In this document: positions 43,885 to 54,280 of the stretch, piece after piece
Numbering within the stretch: the first letter of the stretch is position 1
Layout: every line of letters starts with the position of its first letter
Assembly: GCF_001641265.1 (NCBI RefSeq)
Contig: NW_020167523.1
Span: 1,786,592-1,850,591 of the forward strand
DNA length: 64,000 nt
Direction of reading: 5' to 3'
DNA from: Pseudogymnoascus destructans
Lineage: Eukaryota; Ascomycota; Leotiomycetes; Thelebolales; Thelebolaceae
Position numbers and translations under genes: made by a program
The notes under the pieces: model-generated
Database searches by the model: none
The model's input: the letters and a program-made list of their open reading frames with translations, nothing else
Told to the model about the DNA's origin: nothing

Positions 43885-44533
43885 GTCAACTTAATCCTGA
43901 GACGATTAAGAGTATTATGCTTATATATTACTCTCGACAATACAAGAATCGTCAAGGTCATCGTGACAAGCTTGCAGATATGATGGACGTCGTTGATATG
44001 ACTGAGGAGCAAGTCGAAGAAGAGTATGAGGCACAACGACAACGGATGTGCAATTCTATCGAGTTACAATATATCAGCGATGAAGAAGAACCACGATCAA
44101 ATACACATATCCGAGAGACATATTCAAAGGTACAATATCCTCGTTTAATCCTCAGCGGCCACAGCAACAGCAAGACTTATCACAAGCTGCACATGAAGAA
44201 CGACAAATGCGCTACCAACAAGGTGAAGAAAGAGATAGGGCTGACCGTCTTAACGAGACCTTATACGACATCCCAGATGACGATATCCCAGATAATGAAG
44301 ATATAAGAGAAGATGGTAATAATGAGGAGCCTATACTTCCAACTATTCATGACGATGAAGATAAGGATATGCCGTCCTCGCCACCAACGCCTATCCAACA
44401 CCCTCGGAAGACTGGAAGAGATCTACTTGATATCTTTCAAGCTACTCGTCAAGACCCTATAAATACTTTAGGTATTAGTAGGTCTGGCCGGCCTCATCAA
44501 GCAAGGTGGAAAGATGTTCTTGAGCATATATAA
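43885..44533 (+). pseudogene. hAT transposase (hAT2), C-terminal end
   Basis: The plus strand reads QLNPETIKSIMLIYYSRQYK, the typical last part of a hAT dimerisation domain. An acidic tail follows, with one frame change near 44,150-44,210, ending ...PHQARWKDVLEHI at 44,533. Its N-terminal part is at 57,222-58,045 on the minus strand. The two parts fit together in frame (..DVCGHRR then GQLNPETI..). Confidence 0.78.
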
Positions 44534-44734
44534 TATAGTGTTCTGATAATCTTCTGATAATCGTGGTACTTAGATAGAGGAATATACGTGATTCGTTCTC
44601 ACAGCTTATTAGAGATGGTAGAGTGATGCTGATAAATGTAATACTTTAAGTTAACTTACAACTGTAACCATAAAACAGTATTAATCGTATGAGGGACTGT
44701 TCACGTAATGCATATATCTTACACGTGACAGCCG

Positions 44735-44865
44735 AGTACTCACTGGGTTTTTACAGAGTAACTGAGTATTGGCCTCACTCACCGAGTCGAGTGAAAGGTT
44801 CAGCTACTCACCCAGCTGAGTAACCCACTGAGTGAGTGAGCCGAGTATTGGGCGAGTAGTGCGCA
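44735..44865. repeat. Subterminal repeats of hAT2
   Basis: A cluster of ACTCAC/GAGTGA words (for example CCCACTGAGTGAGTGAGCCGA) lies downstream of the hAT2 gene end, as subterminal repeats do at hAT ends. The exact terminus was not found. Confidence 0.55.
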
Positions 44866-44879
44866 GCCTAGGCTCCACC

Positions 44880-46620
44880 TGCCCCTACCACTCGACAAAT
44901 CCGAAATAACTCTCTCACTTAAACTCGTATCAGAAATCGGAGGTAGCCATTCTGTTCCGCTTGTAAACCTCTGTCAATGGTGGTGTCGAACGATAAATTC
45001 CGCCCGCTCCTGCAGAACATGTGACTCTTCTCATACCTAGCCCCCCACCACCCTTTGCCACCCATCGGAATCTGGAATACCTCGGCCATTTCAAGCCGTA
45101 TCAAAAATCGGAAGACGTCATTTGATTCCCCTCGTAATTCTCCTTCAATGACGATATCGAACTTTATATTCTACCCATCGCTGCAGAAGCTATCGCCACT
45201 CACGTGCCATGCCCATACTGCACCCTTGCCACCCGGCGGAATCTGGGATATCTCCATCGTTTCAAACCGCATCGTAAATCGGAAGACGCCATTTTGTTCC
45301 CCTTGTAAATTTCTTTCAATTACGATATCGAACGTTTGATCTTGCCTCTCAGCTCTGCATTTATACCACTTCCCGTTCTATGCCCTCTTCTTCTTGCCAC
45401 CCATCGAAATCCATTATAACACGATCATTTCAAGTCGTATGAAAAATCGGAGGACGCCATTCGATTCCGCTTGCAAATCTCCCTTAATAACAATACTGAA
45501 CGTTTGGTTTCGTCTGTTGTTGTAAAAGTTATTAGCCTCTGAAAACTATGCTCAGCCCCCCCCTGCCACTTACCGCCTGAGAAGATCCGCCATAACTTGT
45601 TCGTTTCAACTCATATCAACAATCAGAGTATGCCATTTTGTTCGTCTTGCAACGTTGTCCAATTTCCCCTATCGAACGATAGATTTGATCCATCGCTGGA
45701 GGCGTTATTAGCCTTCATAAACTATACTCAGCCAGTCCCTCAGCCACCAAGCACCTGACGAAATCCGAAATAACTAACCCATTTTTTCTCGTATCAAAAA
45801 AAGGAGTACGCCATTTTGTTCCCCTTGCAATCCTCTTTCAATAACGTTATCGAACGTTAAGTTCAGCGCACTGCTGCACAAGTTATACCACGTCTCATAT
45901 GTAACCACCCCCCTTGGCCTTCCTACCCACTGCCACCCGTCTAAATCCGGAATATCTTCACCAGTTGAACTCGGATCAAAACTTGGGATACGCCATTCGA
46001 TTCCCCTTGTAAATATCTTCCATTGACGATACCGAACGTTAAGTTTCAGACGTCGCTGCAAAAGTTGGAATCCTTCTCACATGTTACCATGGGGCCCCAT
46101 TTCCTGGGCCCGGCCCAACAAATCCGAAATAACTCACTCGTTTCAAGTCGTATCAAAAATCGTAAGAGGCCATTCGATTTCTCTTGCAAATCTCTTCCAA
46201 TGACGATATCGAACGTGAAGTTTCCGCCGTAGCTGCAAAGGTTATAATCCCTCAGAGTAGGTGCTCCACCACCCCTACTGTCCCCCCAGCGAAATCTGCA
46301 ATATCTCACCCGTCTCAACTCGTATCACAAATCGGAGTACGCCATTTGATTCGTCTTGCAAATCACTTTTATTAACGCTATCGAACGCACCATCTGCATG
46401 CCGCGTCAGGATATTACAATCCATCCTATAACATGCTCCCCCAATCACCCCTCCCATGCATCGCCCGACCAAAACCGGAATATCTCCACCATCGAAAGTC
46501 CGATCAACAATCGGAGTACGTCAATTTGTTCCCCTTGCAAAGCTGCACAGGAAACGTCAGCGAACGTTCCACTCGATTGCGAGACCGTCAACCTACCGTC
46601 CCTGCAAGAACGTGAGTCCG
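44880..46620. repeat. Degenerate tandem array, ten units of about 175 bp
   Basis: The phrase AATCGGAGTACGCCATTTTG, followed within about 40 bp by ACGATATCGAACGTT, recurs ten times. The GCCATT anchors are at 44946, 45117, 45289, 45456, 45634, 45810, 45993, 46169, 46341 and 46520. Spacing is 167-183 bp (mean about 175). A core of about 65-110 bp is conserved and the rest of each unit drifts. Spacing is not a multiple of three, so it is not a coding repeat, although the minus strand of each core can be read as FDxVIxRxLQxExNG. It ends directly beside the dioxygenase gene. Confidence 0.85.
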
Positions 46621-46644
46621 GAAATGGACCAGGAGACAAGCCCT

Positions 46645-47679
46645 CTACTCCTCCTCACCTGGCTGCCAGTTGCTCTGCTTCGTGAAGAAGACGCACGAGT
46701 ACCGCGTGCCCTCGAAGGGCGCGATCCAGTGCTCGAGGACTGCAGAGCGGAACAGGACAACATCCCCTGGCTGGAAGGGAATCCTATAGCCAAGGGCTGG
46801 CAGGCACAGCTCCCCTCCCTCAAACTCTCCAAAGCAGGCCATCGCGACCCAGCCATCGAGCACATCATGGTTGTCCTTGTGAGGCCCAACCTGGGCGTTT
46901 ATCAGGATCGCGAGGCAGTGCCAGCAGCTCCTGTTGCTGAACTTGAAGACCTCCAGCTCAGGCGTGGCTGCACACTCGCCAAGGTAGTTCTGCCTGTACT
47001 GCTGGTAGGCCCTGGGATCGATCTCCTGGAAGAGCCTGCCTATGGTCTGCGCGAGGGGGGCCATGGTCTTGTAGAGGGCCAGCGTGGCCCCGAAGCCCGC
47101 TCCAGTCCTGCGCATGTCTGAGCAGAGGGTGGGAGGCGTGTGTGGCTGTCCTGTGGCATGCCACAGCCCAAGGTGGTAGACTCCCCACTTCTTCCCCTCG
47201 TGCTCAGCCTTCCTGGCCTGCTCCATCTCGTGCCTCTCGTCACTGCTGGGCTTTGGGGGTGGCGCGAGTGTCGTGTACTTCTCAATGGCATCAACCATGA
47301 GGCGGCAGAGGTCCTTGTTCCTGTCTGGGAGGCTCAGCCCCCCCCTCATGTAGACGAGGAGCTGCTCTGGGTCCTCGTCTGCAGAGTGGAAGACGGTGAC
47401 AGGCTGGACGTCGAGGCCATCCTTCCCACCATCCTTGGGGATGCCCTGGAGCAGCGTGAGGTGCTTGCTGAGCTCGAGGCCCTCCTCCAGTGTGGTGGTG
47501 ACCCTGGGGTTGGGTGGCGTGATGAGGTTGGTCCAGGCGAGATCTGTGGTGATGACCTGGGCATTGCCGCGGAACTTGGCCTTCCAGTTATGGGAGAACT
47601 CCCTCCTCTCCTTCCACTCATATGGCGAGTGGGCTGTGTGGTGCTGGTGGCGCTTCTGGATGGAGGGTATCGGTGGCAT
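46645..47679 (-). CDS. TET/JBP-like 2-oxoglutarate/Fe(II) dioxygenase
   Basis: One intact exon codes for 344 residues from ATG 47679. The C-terminal third has a double-stranded beta-helix dioxygenase fold signature: HKD at residues 267-269 (iron ligands His and Asp), FGEFEGGELCLPALG, IPFQPGDVVLFRS, the third ligand His317 in LEHWIAP, and Arg326 in GTRYSCVFF for 2-oxoglutarate. This arrangement matches the TET/JBP class, whose members oxidise 5-methylcytosine or thymine in DNA and which in fungi are often linked to transposons. The N-terminal 240 residues are less clear. GC-rich codon use resembles element F next to it, and the gene lies about 1.15 kb downstream of F copy 1 on the same strand. 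A generic Fe(II) dioxygenase of another subclass is the alternative. Confidence 0.72.
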   Translation of the reverse strand: MPPIPSIQKRHQHHTAHSPYEWKERREFSHNWKAKFRGNAQVITTDLAWTNLITPPNPRVTTTLEEGLELSKHLTLLQGIPKDGGKDGLDVQPVTVFHSADEDPEQLLVYMRGGLSLPDRNKDLCRLMVDAIEKYTTLAPPPKPSSDERHEMEQARKAEHEGKKWGVYHLGLWHATGQPHTPPTLCSDMRRTGAGFGATLALYKTMAPLAQTIGRLFQEIDPRAYQQYRQNYLGECAATPELEVFKFSNRSCWHCLAILINAQVGPHKDNHDVLDGWVAMACFGEFEGGELCLPALGYRIPFQPGDVVLFRSAVLEHWIAPFEGTRYSCVFFTKQSNWQPGEEE

Positions 47680-47685
47680 GGTGTC

Positions 47686-47990
47686 GCGAGCTCAGGTCTT
47701 GATGGTACCTCACTATAAGATGGTATAGTCTAGGATCCCCAAAGGCAGATGACACAGGATGGTGCGCCCCTCTGACACTCGAGACTGAGCTGTGTGCTGG
47801 CGTGAAGAAAGTGTGGAAGAATGTTGGGTGGTTGTTGCGCGAGCTCAAGTTTTGATGGTACCTCACTATAAGATGGTATAGTCTAGGATCCCCAAAGACA
47901 GATGACACAAGATGGTGTGCCCCTCTGCCACTCGAAACTGAGCTGTGTGCTGGTGTGAAGAAAGTGTGAAGAAATGTTGGGTGGTTGCCG
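47686..47990. repeat. Tandem duplication of about 150 bp upstream of the dioxygenase gene
   Basis: Two units (about 47,688-47,835 and 47,838-47,990) share GATGGTACCTCACTATAAGA, GTCTAGGATCCCCAAAG and GCTGTGTGCTGG with few differences. They end a few bases from the ATG, so the promoter or 5' leader is duplicated. Confidence 0.85.
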
Positions 47991-48827
47991 CGAGAGAAGG
48001 AAAAATGTGTAGAGGACTAAGTTTGGACTTGACGGTAGAAGTTCTGATATAGACTGAGACGAGCCACGCTCGCTAGCTGCGTGGCAACTCACATGACTGA
48101 CCACCCCATCAAAATTGGGTTGAAAAAAAAAACGTCGAGATCTGAGGCCGGGAGGAGCATGGCTGCGTTCGTCTGGGCGAGGGCTACGCAGTTACATGGA
48201 AAAGGGGATGGGTTCGATGGCATCTCGGTAAGGAAATGGTGATCTCGGTTAAAAAACGCCCCATCTTCGAACCCTGGCCGGAGAGGCCACGGCAGTCGTG
48301 TGGACATGGGAGCTGCCTGTTGGGCTTCGTCCTTGCCAGTCTCACCTGGGTACGTAATTATAAGATAATCGTCTGAGTATCAGAGCGAGAGTGTTGCCTC
48401 GAAATATTCCAAAGGCTAGTCTGGCATTCGAGCTAGGAGGGTCTATAAACGCTCCCGATCAACTGGGGGTGGTGCGGAGGGGGCAGCCCATGTCCTAAAC
48501 ATAGCAACGATCCATGTTCGGGAGTGTCACAACCAAACGCGGTTAGGCGAAAACCTTAAAAAGATGTCAACCCTACATCTCGAGTTCGACGTTTAATATA
48601 CAGCTTATATTGCTGTAATTAGATTATCCGTATTAGTGGCATGTGTGATCATCAGTAATTTGATGCAGTTCACAGCTCGTCGAAGAGTGTGATTATTATA
48701 ATCCGTTCCAATTTATTTAAATTTCAGAGAATAATATTTCTCAACTCATGACATAATTAATATGGCTCTATGCTACAGTCTATATTATACATACATGGCG
48801 CTATCAGTCGAACGCCCATTCACTAGT
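47991..48827. other. Region between the dioxygenase gene and F copy 1
   Basis: I recognise no gene. The first half is GC-rich, and 48,590-48,800 is AT-rich. It may hold the 3' end of element F, but no terminal repeat could be found. Confidence 0.4.
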
Positions 48828-51800
48828 TTAATATGCCTCGAACTCGAGCAGTGCTGCTGCTGCGATCTTTACCCCCCAGATGCCCTTCCCACCTGCGAAC
48901 TCGGCCATCTGCCCACACCATGAAAGGAACACGTCCACGTCGTTGAACGCCCCTGCCACCCCTGCCGTCGCCGCCTGCTCACCGAACCTCTCCTGCAGCC
49001 ACTGTTCGCCCCCGGTCTTGTGGAACACACCATAGCAGAGCGGCATCACGATGTCTGCATACTTGCACTGCTCGAGGCCGCTGGCTGGGTCTGCACGTTG
49101 ACAGACCGACTGTGGGTTGTAGCACCAGTAGCATGCCGCGAACGCTGAGATCCATGGTCCGCAGCCCTGCCCCTTTCTTCTGGCCTGGTCGCGCGCCCTG
49201 AAGAAGTCGAACCGCTGGTGGCACTTGGTGAACTGGTGGTCCCAAGGCTCCCCGAGCCCCCGACAGAGCAGGCACGTCCCCTTCACGGCGAGGAGGTCCT
49301 CCTTGTAACGGCTGATCTCGAGGTACACCAAACGCCGCTTCTCGTGAATGGCTGCACTCCCAGTGTGCGGCATCGCCTCTGTGGCATCGTCACGGGGCAC
49401 ATGTGATGGGCTGGGGCCACTGCTGCAGACATCGCACGCCACATCATCTCTCACCCCATCGCACTCCCGAAGCTCAGACGCCTCGTCGAGGTGCGCACTC
49501 AGACACGTGCGCCTGCACTCCCGGCCTTCGAGGTAGTGGTGGAGTGCCCTCGTCTCGACATCCATACCGGCATTGCCCGCCTGCGACTGCCACTTGTGCA
49601 GCAGGAGCACGGCTGAGTATGCCTCTGTCCCATCGCGCCCGGCCCGGCCAGACTCCTGCGCAAAGTCGACGAGGGAGCGTGGCTCATCCAGGTGCATGAC
49701 GAGCCGGATGTGCGAGTAGTCGAAGCCAGCACTGAGGGCTGATGTCGCCACAATGTATGGCAGCTCTGGGGTCATGAGCCATGTCCTGAGCAGCTCCTGC
49801 TTCTCCTCTGCCGTGCCGGCCATCGCGGTGTAGACTGGGCAGCGGAGCAGGCTGCCCAGGTCCTGCGCATCCTCCCGTGTCTGCACGTAGAGAATGATCT
49901 TGTCTCGGGTCTGGTCGAGCAGCCCGCTCGCCTGCCACGCGTCCCTGGCTCTCCGCGCACCCTCCTCCAGCAGGCTCCCCCGCCCTGTGGCCCGCTGCAC
50001 GAGGTACGAGAGGTTCCGCCTGTTCGTCGAGGCCCGCACGACCTTTGGCTTCACGAGGTTGTTCTGCCTCTCGAACGCGGCCTGCAGCGTTGGCGGCAGT
50101 GTGGCCGTCAGGTAGACGAACTGCGTGCGCACGCTGCGGATGAGGGCGAGGTCGGCCATGGCCTGACGGTACTCGGACGCCGTGATTGTGAGGTGCGCCT
50201 CGTCTATCACGATGCGGCCGAGCTGCTGTGTCGCAGCCAGCCTGTGTGCATACGCCCGGAACTGAGACGTGCTTGCAGCCTCGACCGTGACAAACACCAG
50301 CGATGCATCTCGCTCCTCGCCAGGGGCCCACACGAGGTGGTCTATCCCGAGCTCCTGCACACGCCGCAGCAGGTCACCACGCAGAGACACGAGCGGAAGC
50401 ACGAGGATTGTCACGCCTGCATCAGGCAGGACGCAGGGCAGCATGAACAGCAGGCTCTTCCCCTCGCCGGTGCCTAGGATGACGACGACCTGCTCCGTCC
50501 ACGACATGACGGTCGTCATCGCCCGCTCCTGTGCGGCCGACTTCCACTGCAGCTTGTCGTCATTGTACAGCCCCCTCACGCCCTTCAGCAGGGCTGCAGC
50601 GGACCACCTCTTGCGCGGCCGGTGCACGCCCACGGCAATCCTCTTCAGCATCCGTGGCCTGTCTGGCTCTGCCTCCTCTGCCGCCTCGCGCTTCCTCTTC
50701 CCTGCTGCTGCGACTGCATCCCCAAGTACTGTGTCGAGATCCCACAGCTCCCTCCACAGGGACGACGCGCGCAGGTTCCGACGGATGAGGCCGTCCCACA
50801 CGTTCCCAAAGTTCGCGTTCAGCTGGTTCGCGTAGCTGCGGTTCATCACCCGCGTGCTGTGGTTCCGCTGCCTCGTCATGGTCCGGATGTCGTCGTCAAT
50901 CTCCTCTGCGTCCTCCTCGTCGTCGTTGGCCCCGACGCCTTCGAAGCACGCAAGGTCTTTGCCTGCAAACTTGGTCTCCACAATGTTGACCGTCATCTGG
51001 CGCCAGTTGGCGATATGCAGCCGTGGCACCTTGGCCCGCACGCACGCCCGCTCCATGCACCGCGTCAGCCGGTTGTCGGCCCACACGGCCCCGTCCTTCC
51101 ACCACAGGTACGCGGACATGATTGCGCGTGGGGAGGACTGGCGCAGGAAGGCCTGGCGGAGCGGCACGACATAGACCAGGTAGTCCAGCAGGAGGTCTCC
51201 GATGGTGGCCGGCAGGAAGCGGATGTTGTCCTTGAACTTGCCCGTCTGCTGCTGGCCCTTGTGGTAGGTCGTGTGCAGCATCACGAGCCCGTGCTTGAGG
51301 TAGACGCTGCGTCTCCACTGCGTGTTGCGCCAGGTGAGGGAGAACAGCTCGCTCTCACGCAGCGGCTGGCCCGAGGCCATGTGGATGAGGACGAGGAGCC
51401 GCTTGAGGAACTCGTCAGCGACAGCCTCGTACTGGTCGATGGCCTTCTGTCGTCACACGACTCTCGCATCAGCCCCTCCATCCTCATCAGTGGTGTCGAG
51501 GAGTGATGCTCGGAGTGACTGCGACTCCTGTCTAACGTTGCGCAGTGAGCCCGCGAACGGCTTCAGCAGTGCCACGTTCTCCCGGTGCTCGCCAAAGTAC
51601 CAGCCGAAGTTGTCGGCATCGAGGTTGTCCTTAAGCGCCCAAGCGTGCATCCGTGGCAGGCCTGTTGCGCCAAACATGAGCTCATCGTGCAGCAGCTGCT
51701 GCGCCTGCCTGAACTCTGACAGCAGCAGCTGCTGCACCTCGTCCATGTTCAGGTCGACGTCCCTGTAGGTGAGGATCTGCTCGTCCTCGTCCCAATGTGC

Positions 51801-53300
51801 CTGGTGCGAGCCCACACCCTCCTTCGACACTGCGAACAGCAGCAGGCGCCAGCCCAGTATCTCGCCCATGGGCGTCTCCGTGTCTGGCCGCAGGTACTGC
51901 TCGCAGATGGTGTTGATGTGCTCGAGCGTGCTGCCGGCGCCCGACCTCTCGAGGTATGCGGCCGTGCTGAAGACGAGCAGCTGCACGGCCCAGATCAGGC
52001 CGGACAGGCAGCTGTTGAAGTTGCCCGGCTCCTTCCACGAGTTGGTGCGCGGCTTGACGCTGAGCATCGCGCAGAAGCTGAGGAGAGGCGAGCTGAAGCG
52101 GTCGCCGCCGAACTCGTGGCAGACGAGGGCCATGCAGAGGGACCGGAGGCCGTCGTTCAGGGCTGGGCGGTCTCCGTCAGCGGTGCACTGCAGGGCTGCC
52201 TCCCAAGCCGCTGTCTGCTCGTCCGTCAGCCGGATCCAGTCCTCGGGGCACCTGCCCTGGTCCGCACTCCCGTCTCCCGTTGCAGCAGGCGTAGGTGGCG
52301 TGAAGTGGCTGCCGCAGTATGCCACGCGGTAGCAGTACGTCATGAACTGCTTCCAGTACCCAAAGTTCGTGCGCAGTGTGGAGGGCTCCTTCTTGGGGTC
52401 GAAGCCACGTGCCCTGCCTGCCCTGTAGCTGGCTGACGCCGATGATGATGATGCAGGCGCTTCGCGGAAGCGGCTCAGTGCGAGCTGCCTCGGCCATGTC
52501 AGCATGCAGTCCGGCCCGTCGAAGCACCAGCCGTGTGCCTCGGCGAGGATCTCGTCCATGACCTCGAGCATCAGCAACAGCTCGGGCTCTCCCTCATCTG
52601 CGCTCTTTGGCAGCGTGTAGGAGGCATGCATCTCGTCCTTCTGCAGGCCCCGCACGTGGTTTGCGATGCCCGTCCGCCCCAGCCATGGGACCACGGCCGA
52701 GCGGTGGCTGTCGAAGCCGTGCACCCTGTTGGCCTCCGTCTTGATGTCCTCTGCGACCATGTTCGCGTCCTCCTCGGCCAGCTCGAAGAAGTCCTGCTCC
52801 TGCGGCTCGAGGGCAATGGCAGCAGTAGCTGCGTCCCCTTCCGCCCTGCCGTCGTCTGTAACCGCGAAGTACCGGACGTGCTGGGTCTCAGCGAAGAAGG
52901 TCTGGACAGTGCACCTTCGCCACGACCTGCCCTCGGCCTGCCTGGCCGGCTTCTGCCCGTGCTCCTTGGACACGTGCACCCTGATAGCTGGCTCCGACCG
53001 CGTAAGGCTCAGGCTCTGGCCGTTGACATCGCAGATGGCGCACACGAATGCCGCGTGGCATCGCAGTCCTGGAATGGGTGCGCAGGGCTGATGCGGCAGC
53101 TCGACCTCGCCCGGCAGCCGGAGCTCATATGTCGCGAAGAGGTCGAGCTGCGCTCGCAACTGAGAACCCTTCAGTAGGTGTGGTGGCTGCCTGAGGTGCC
53201 TCTCCTGGCTAGCGCGCGTGGGCGGGAGGCCGGTCTGGCACTTGGTGCAGAGCAGCACGCCGTGCGCCCGGAGGTAAGGGAACCTGGCAGTAGCTGCCAT
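48828..53300 (-). pseudogene. Element F protein, copy 1: zinc fingers, tyrosine recombinase-like domain and RecQ-type helicase, one nonsense codon
   Basis: From ATG 53300 the frame is continuous to 48,828 (about 1490 codons) except for one TGA at 51,453-51,455, where copy 2 has TGG (Trp). The N-terminus has CTKCQTG and a C2H2-like motif (CAICD...RVHVSKEH), as in OrsD/DUF3505 proteins. The recombinase-like part has MASGQPLRESELFSL (box I Arg), NWRQMTVNI (second Arg) and NHSTRVMNRSY, where His and Tyr are 9 residues apart. The helicase has GTGEGKSLLF (Walker A), VIDEAHLTI (DEAH), and FAQESGRAGRDG, the RecQ motif VI. A Cys-rich zinc-binding part (CDVC, CLLCRG, CYWCYNPQSVC) follows. Such a protein could recombine and unwind DNA for its own transposition. 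The single stop suggests recent inactivation. Confidence 0.78.
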
Positions 53301-53531
53301 CACGTACGTCCGATGCTGGGACTTTGGCTGGGTAACAGAATTACTCTACTAAAGAAATACAGAGGTGCGCGCGCGCATGGGGACCAGAAAGGGGGGGGGG
53401 GTTTCCCCAATTTGCGAAGGAATATTTGCGAAGGAATGGCCCATGCGCGCCTGCGTGACAGGGATCATTTGCGTGGGGATTCCCAATTTGCGCCAGAGAT
53501 ACGGCCAGTTCTTGAGGTAGGTGAGAGGTAG
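48828..53531 (-). mobile_element. Element F, copy 1
   Basis: This is the GC-rich copy of the recombinase-helicase element on the minus strand. Its 5' border near 53,531 is suggested by the start of similarity with copy 2: GGCCGTATCT, then a shared GCAAATTGGGAATCCCC phrase that recurs once or twice in each leader. The 3' border is unknown and could lie beyond the dioxygenase gene. Confidence 0.7.
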
Positions 53532-53559
53532 TGAGGTAGTAAGGTAGAGAGGTATTAAG

Positions 53560-53660
53560 TAGCAACACTCTATAGCAACACTCTATAGCAACACCCTATA
53601 GCGAGACTCTATAGCAACACTCTGTAGTAACACTCTGTAGCAACACTCTATAGCAACACA
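53560..53660. repeat. Tandem repeat of 13 bp between elements E and F
   Basis: About eight copies of TAGCAACACTCTA with small changes. It lies beyond the 3' end of the E helicase half and just outside the start of F copy 1. Confidence 0.85.
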
Positions 53661-53889
53661 TTCGTAACACCTACTAGTCTACTCTACTTTAGAGGATGGG
53701 TACACAGCTCCTGCTCTCCTGCTCTTAGAAAGCAGAGAGTGCAGTTCCTTATAGTAGGTGCACACTTTCGTTAGTGCCTGCTCTCTACTCTCCTGCTCTT
53801 AGCTCTCTACTGCTTATAGCTCTCTACTACTCTACTAACTGCCTTATAACCCTATAACCCCCTCCCTCTACTCCCTCTCTAAATCTAGA

Positions 53890-53960
53890 GGCCTTATAGT
53901 ATAATGGTAGCATCCCTAGTTCTAAACTAGGGGGTTATGGGTTTAACCCCCATTAAGGCC
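53890..53960 (+). tRNA. tRNA-like sequence with anticodon CUA (degenerate tRNA or suppressor)
   Basis: The ends GGCCTTA and TAAGGCC form a perfect 7-bp acceptor stem. T8 is present and the D-arm (GTAT-AATGGTA-GCAT) has one mismatch. The anticodon arm CCTAG-TTCTAAA-CTAGG is perfect and shows U33 and anticodon CUA, which would read the stop codon UAG. The T-arm is ATGGG-TTTAACC-CCCAT, with T where C56 is almost always found. A-box-like (TAGTATAATGG) and B-box-like (GGTTTAACCCC) words are present. The imperfect D-stem and T-loop leave open whether it is used. Confidence 0.5.
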
Positions 53961-54280
53961 TCTAGGCTGATTTAGGATTAGTTAGGGTTAGGATTAACTT
54001 AAATAAACCCTGCTTTACTACCCTTACTTTTTAGTCTTGTTTAACACTCTTTACTACTACTCTTTCTTACCTAAGGTCTTAGCCTGCTACCATTTAAGTA
54101 GTAATGAATGTAAGAGCTCTATCTTAGCATGTTATAGTATAGAGGAACTAGAACAGCTGACTTGAATATGCAGCTCTGTTAACCTTAATCTAGCCACCCT
54201 CTCCTCTCTCTCCCTTCCTTAATTTACATTGGTAGTATTATAAGGGGGGTAGAGTGGCTCCTTATATACCTCCTTACTAA
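53961..54280. other. AT-rich 3' flank of element E
   Basis: No gene is seen. It contains the short word TTAGGGTTAGG once and CT-rich runs. In the restored orientation it would be the 3' end of E. Confidence 0.4.

Larger units (their letters stand above)
37490..43885 (-). mobile_element. Ty3/gypsy chromovirus, main part (3' LTR to middle of gag)
   Basis: The element reads, in its own 5'-3' direction, gag (3' half), protease, reverse transcriptase, RNase H, integrase, chromodomain, an unusual region with an opposite-strand gene, polypurine tract and 3' LTR. At about 43,885 it breaks in the middle of gag. The missing 5' part (LTR and first half of gag) lies at 55,941-57,223 in the other orientation. 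Together they make an element of about 7.7 kb. Confidence 0.9.

Noticed and set aside
44880..46620. CRISPR-like array
   Set aside because: Units are long, degenerate and of uneven length in a eukaryotic genome; no short exact repeats with unique spacers.
48090..48310. Possible tRNA suggested by TTCGAACCC near 48,276
   Set aside because: No acceptor or anticodon stem could be formed around it.
51795..52436. Long open frames on the plus strand opposite F copy 1, and minus-strand ones opposite F copy 2 (61,664-63,131)
   Set aside because: GC-rich codon use leaves antisense frames open; they have no domain features and mirror the real gene.
53975..53995. TTAGGGTTAGG resembling a telomere repeat near the E helicase
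   Set aside because: Less than two repeat units in an AT-rich stretch; not enough to claim a telomere or subtelomere seed.
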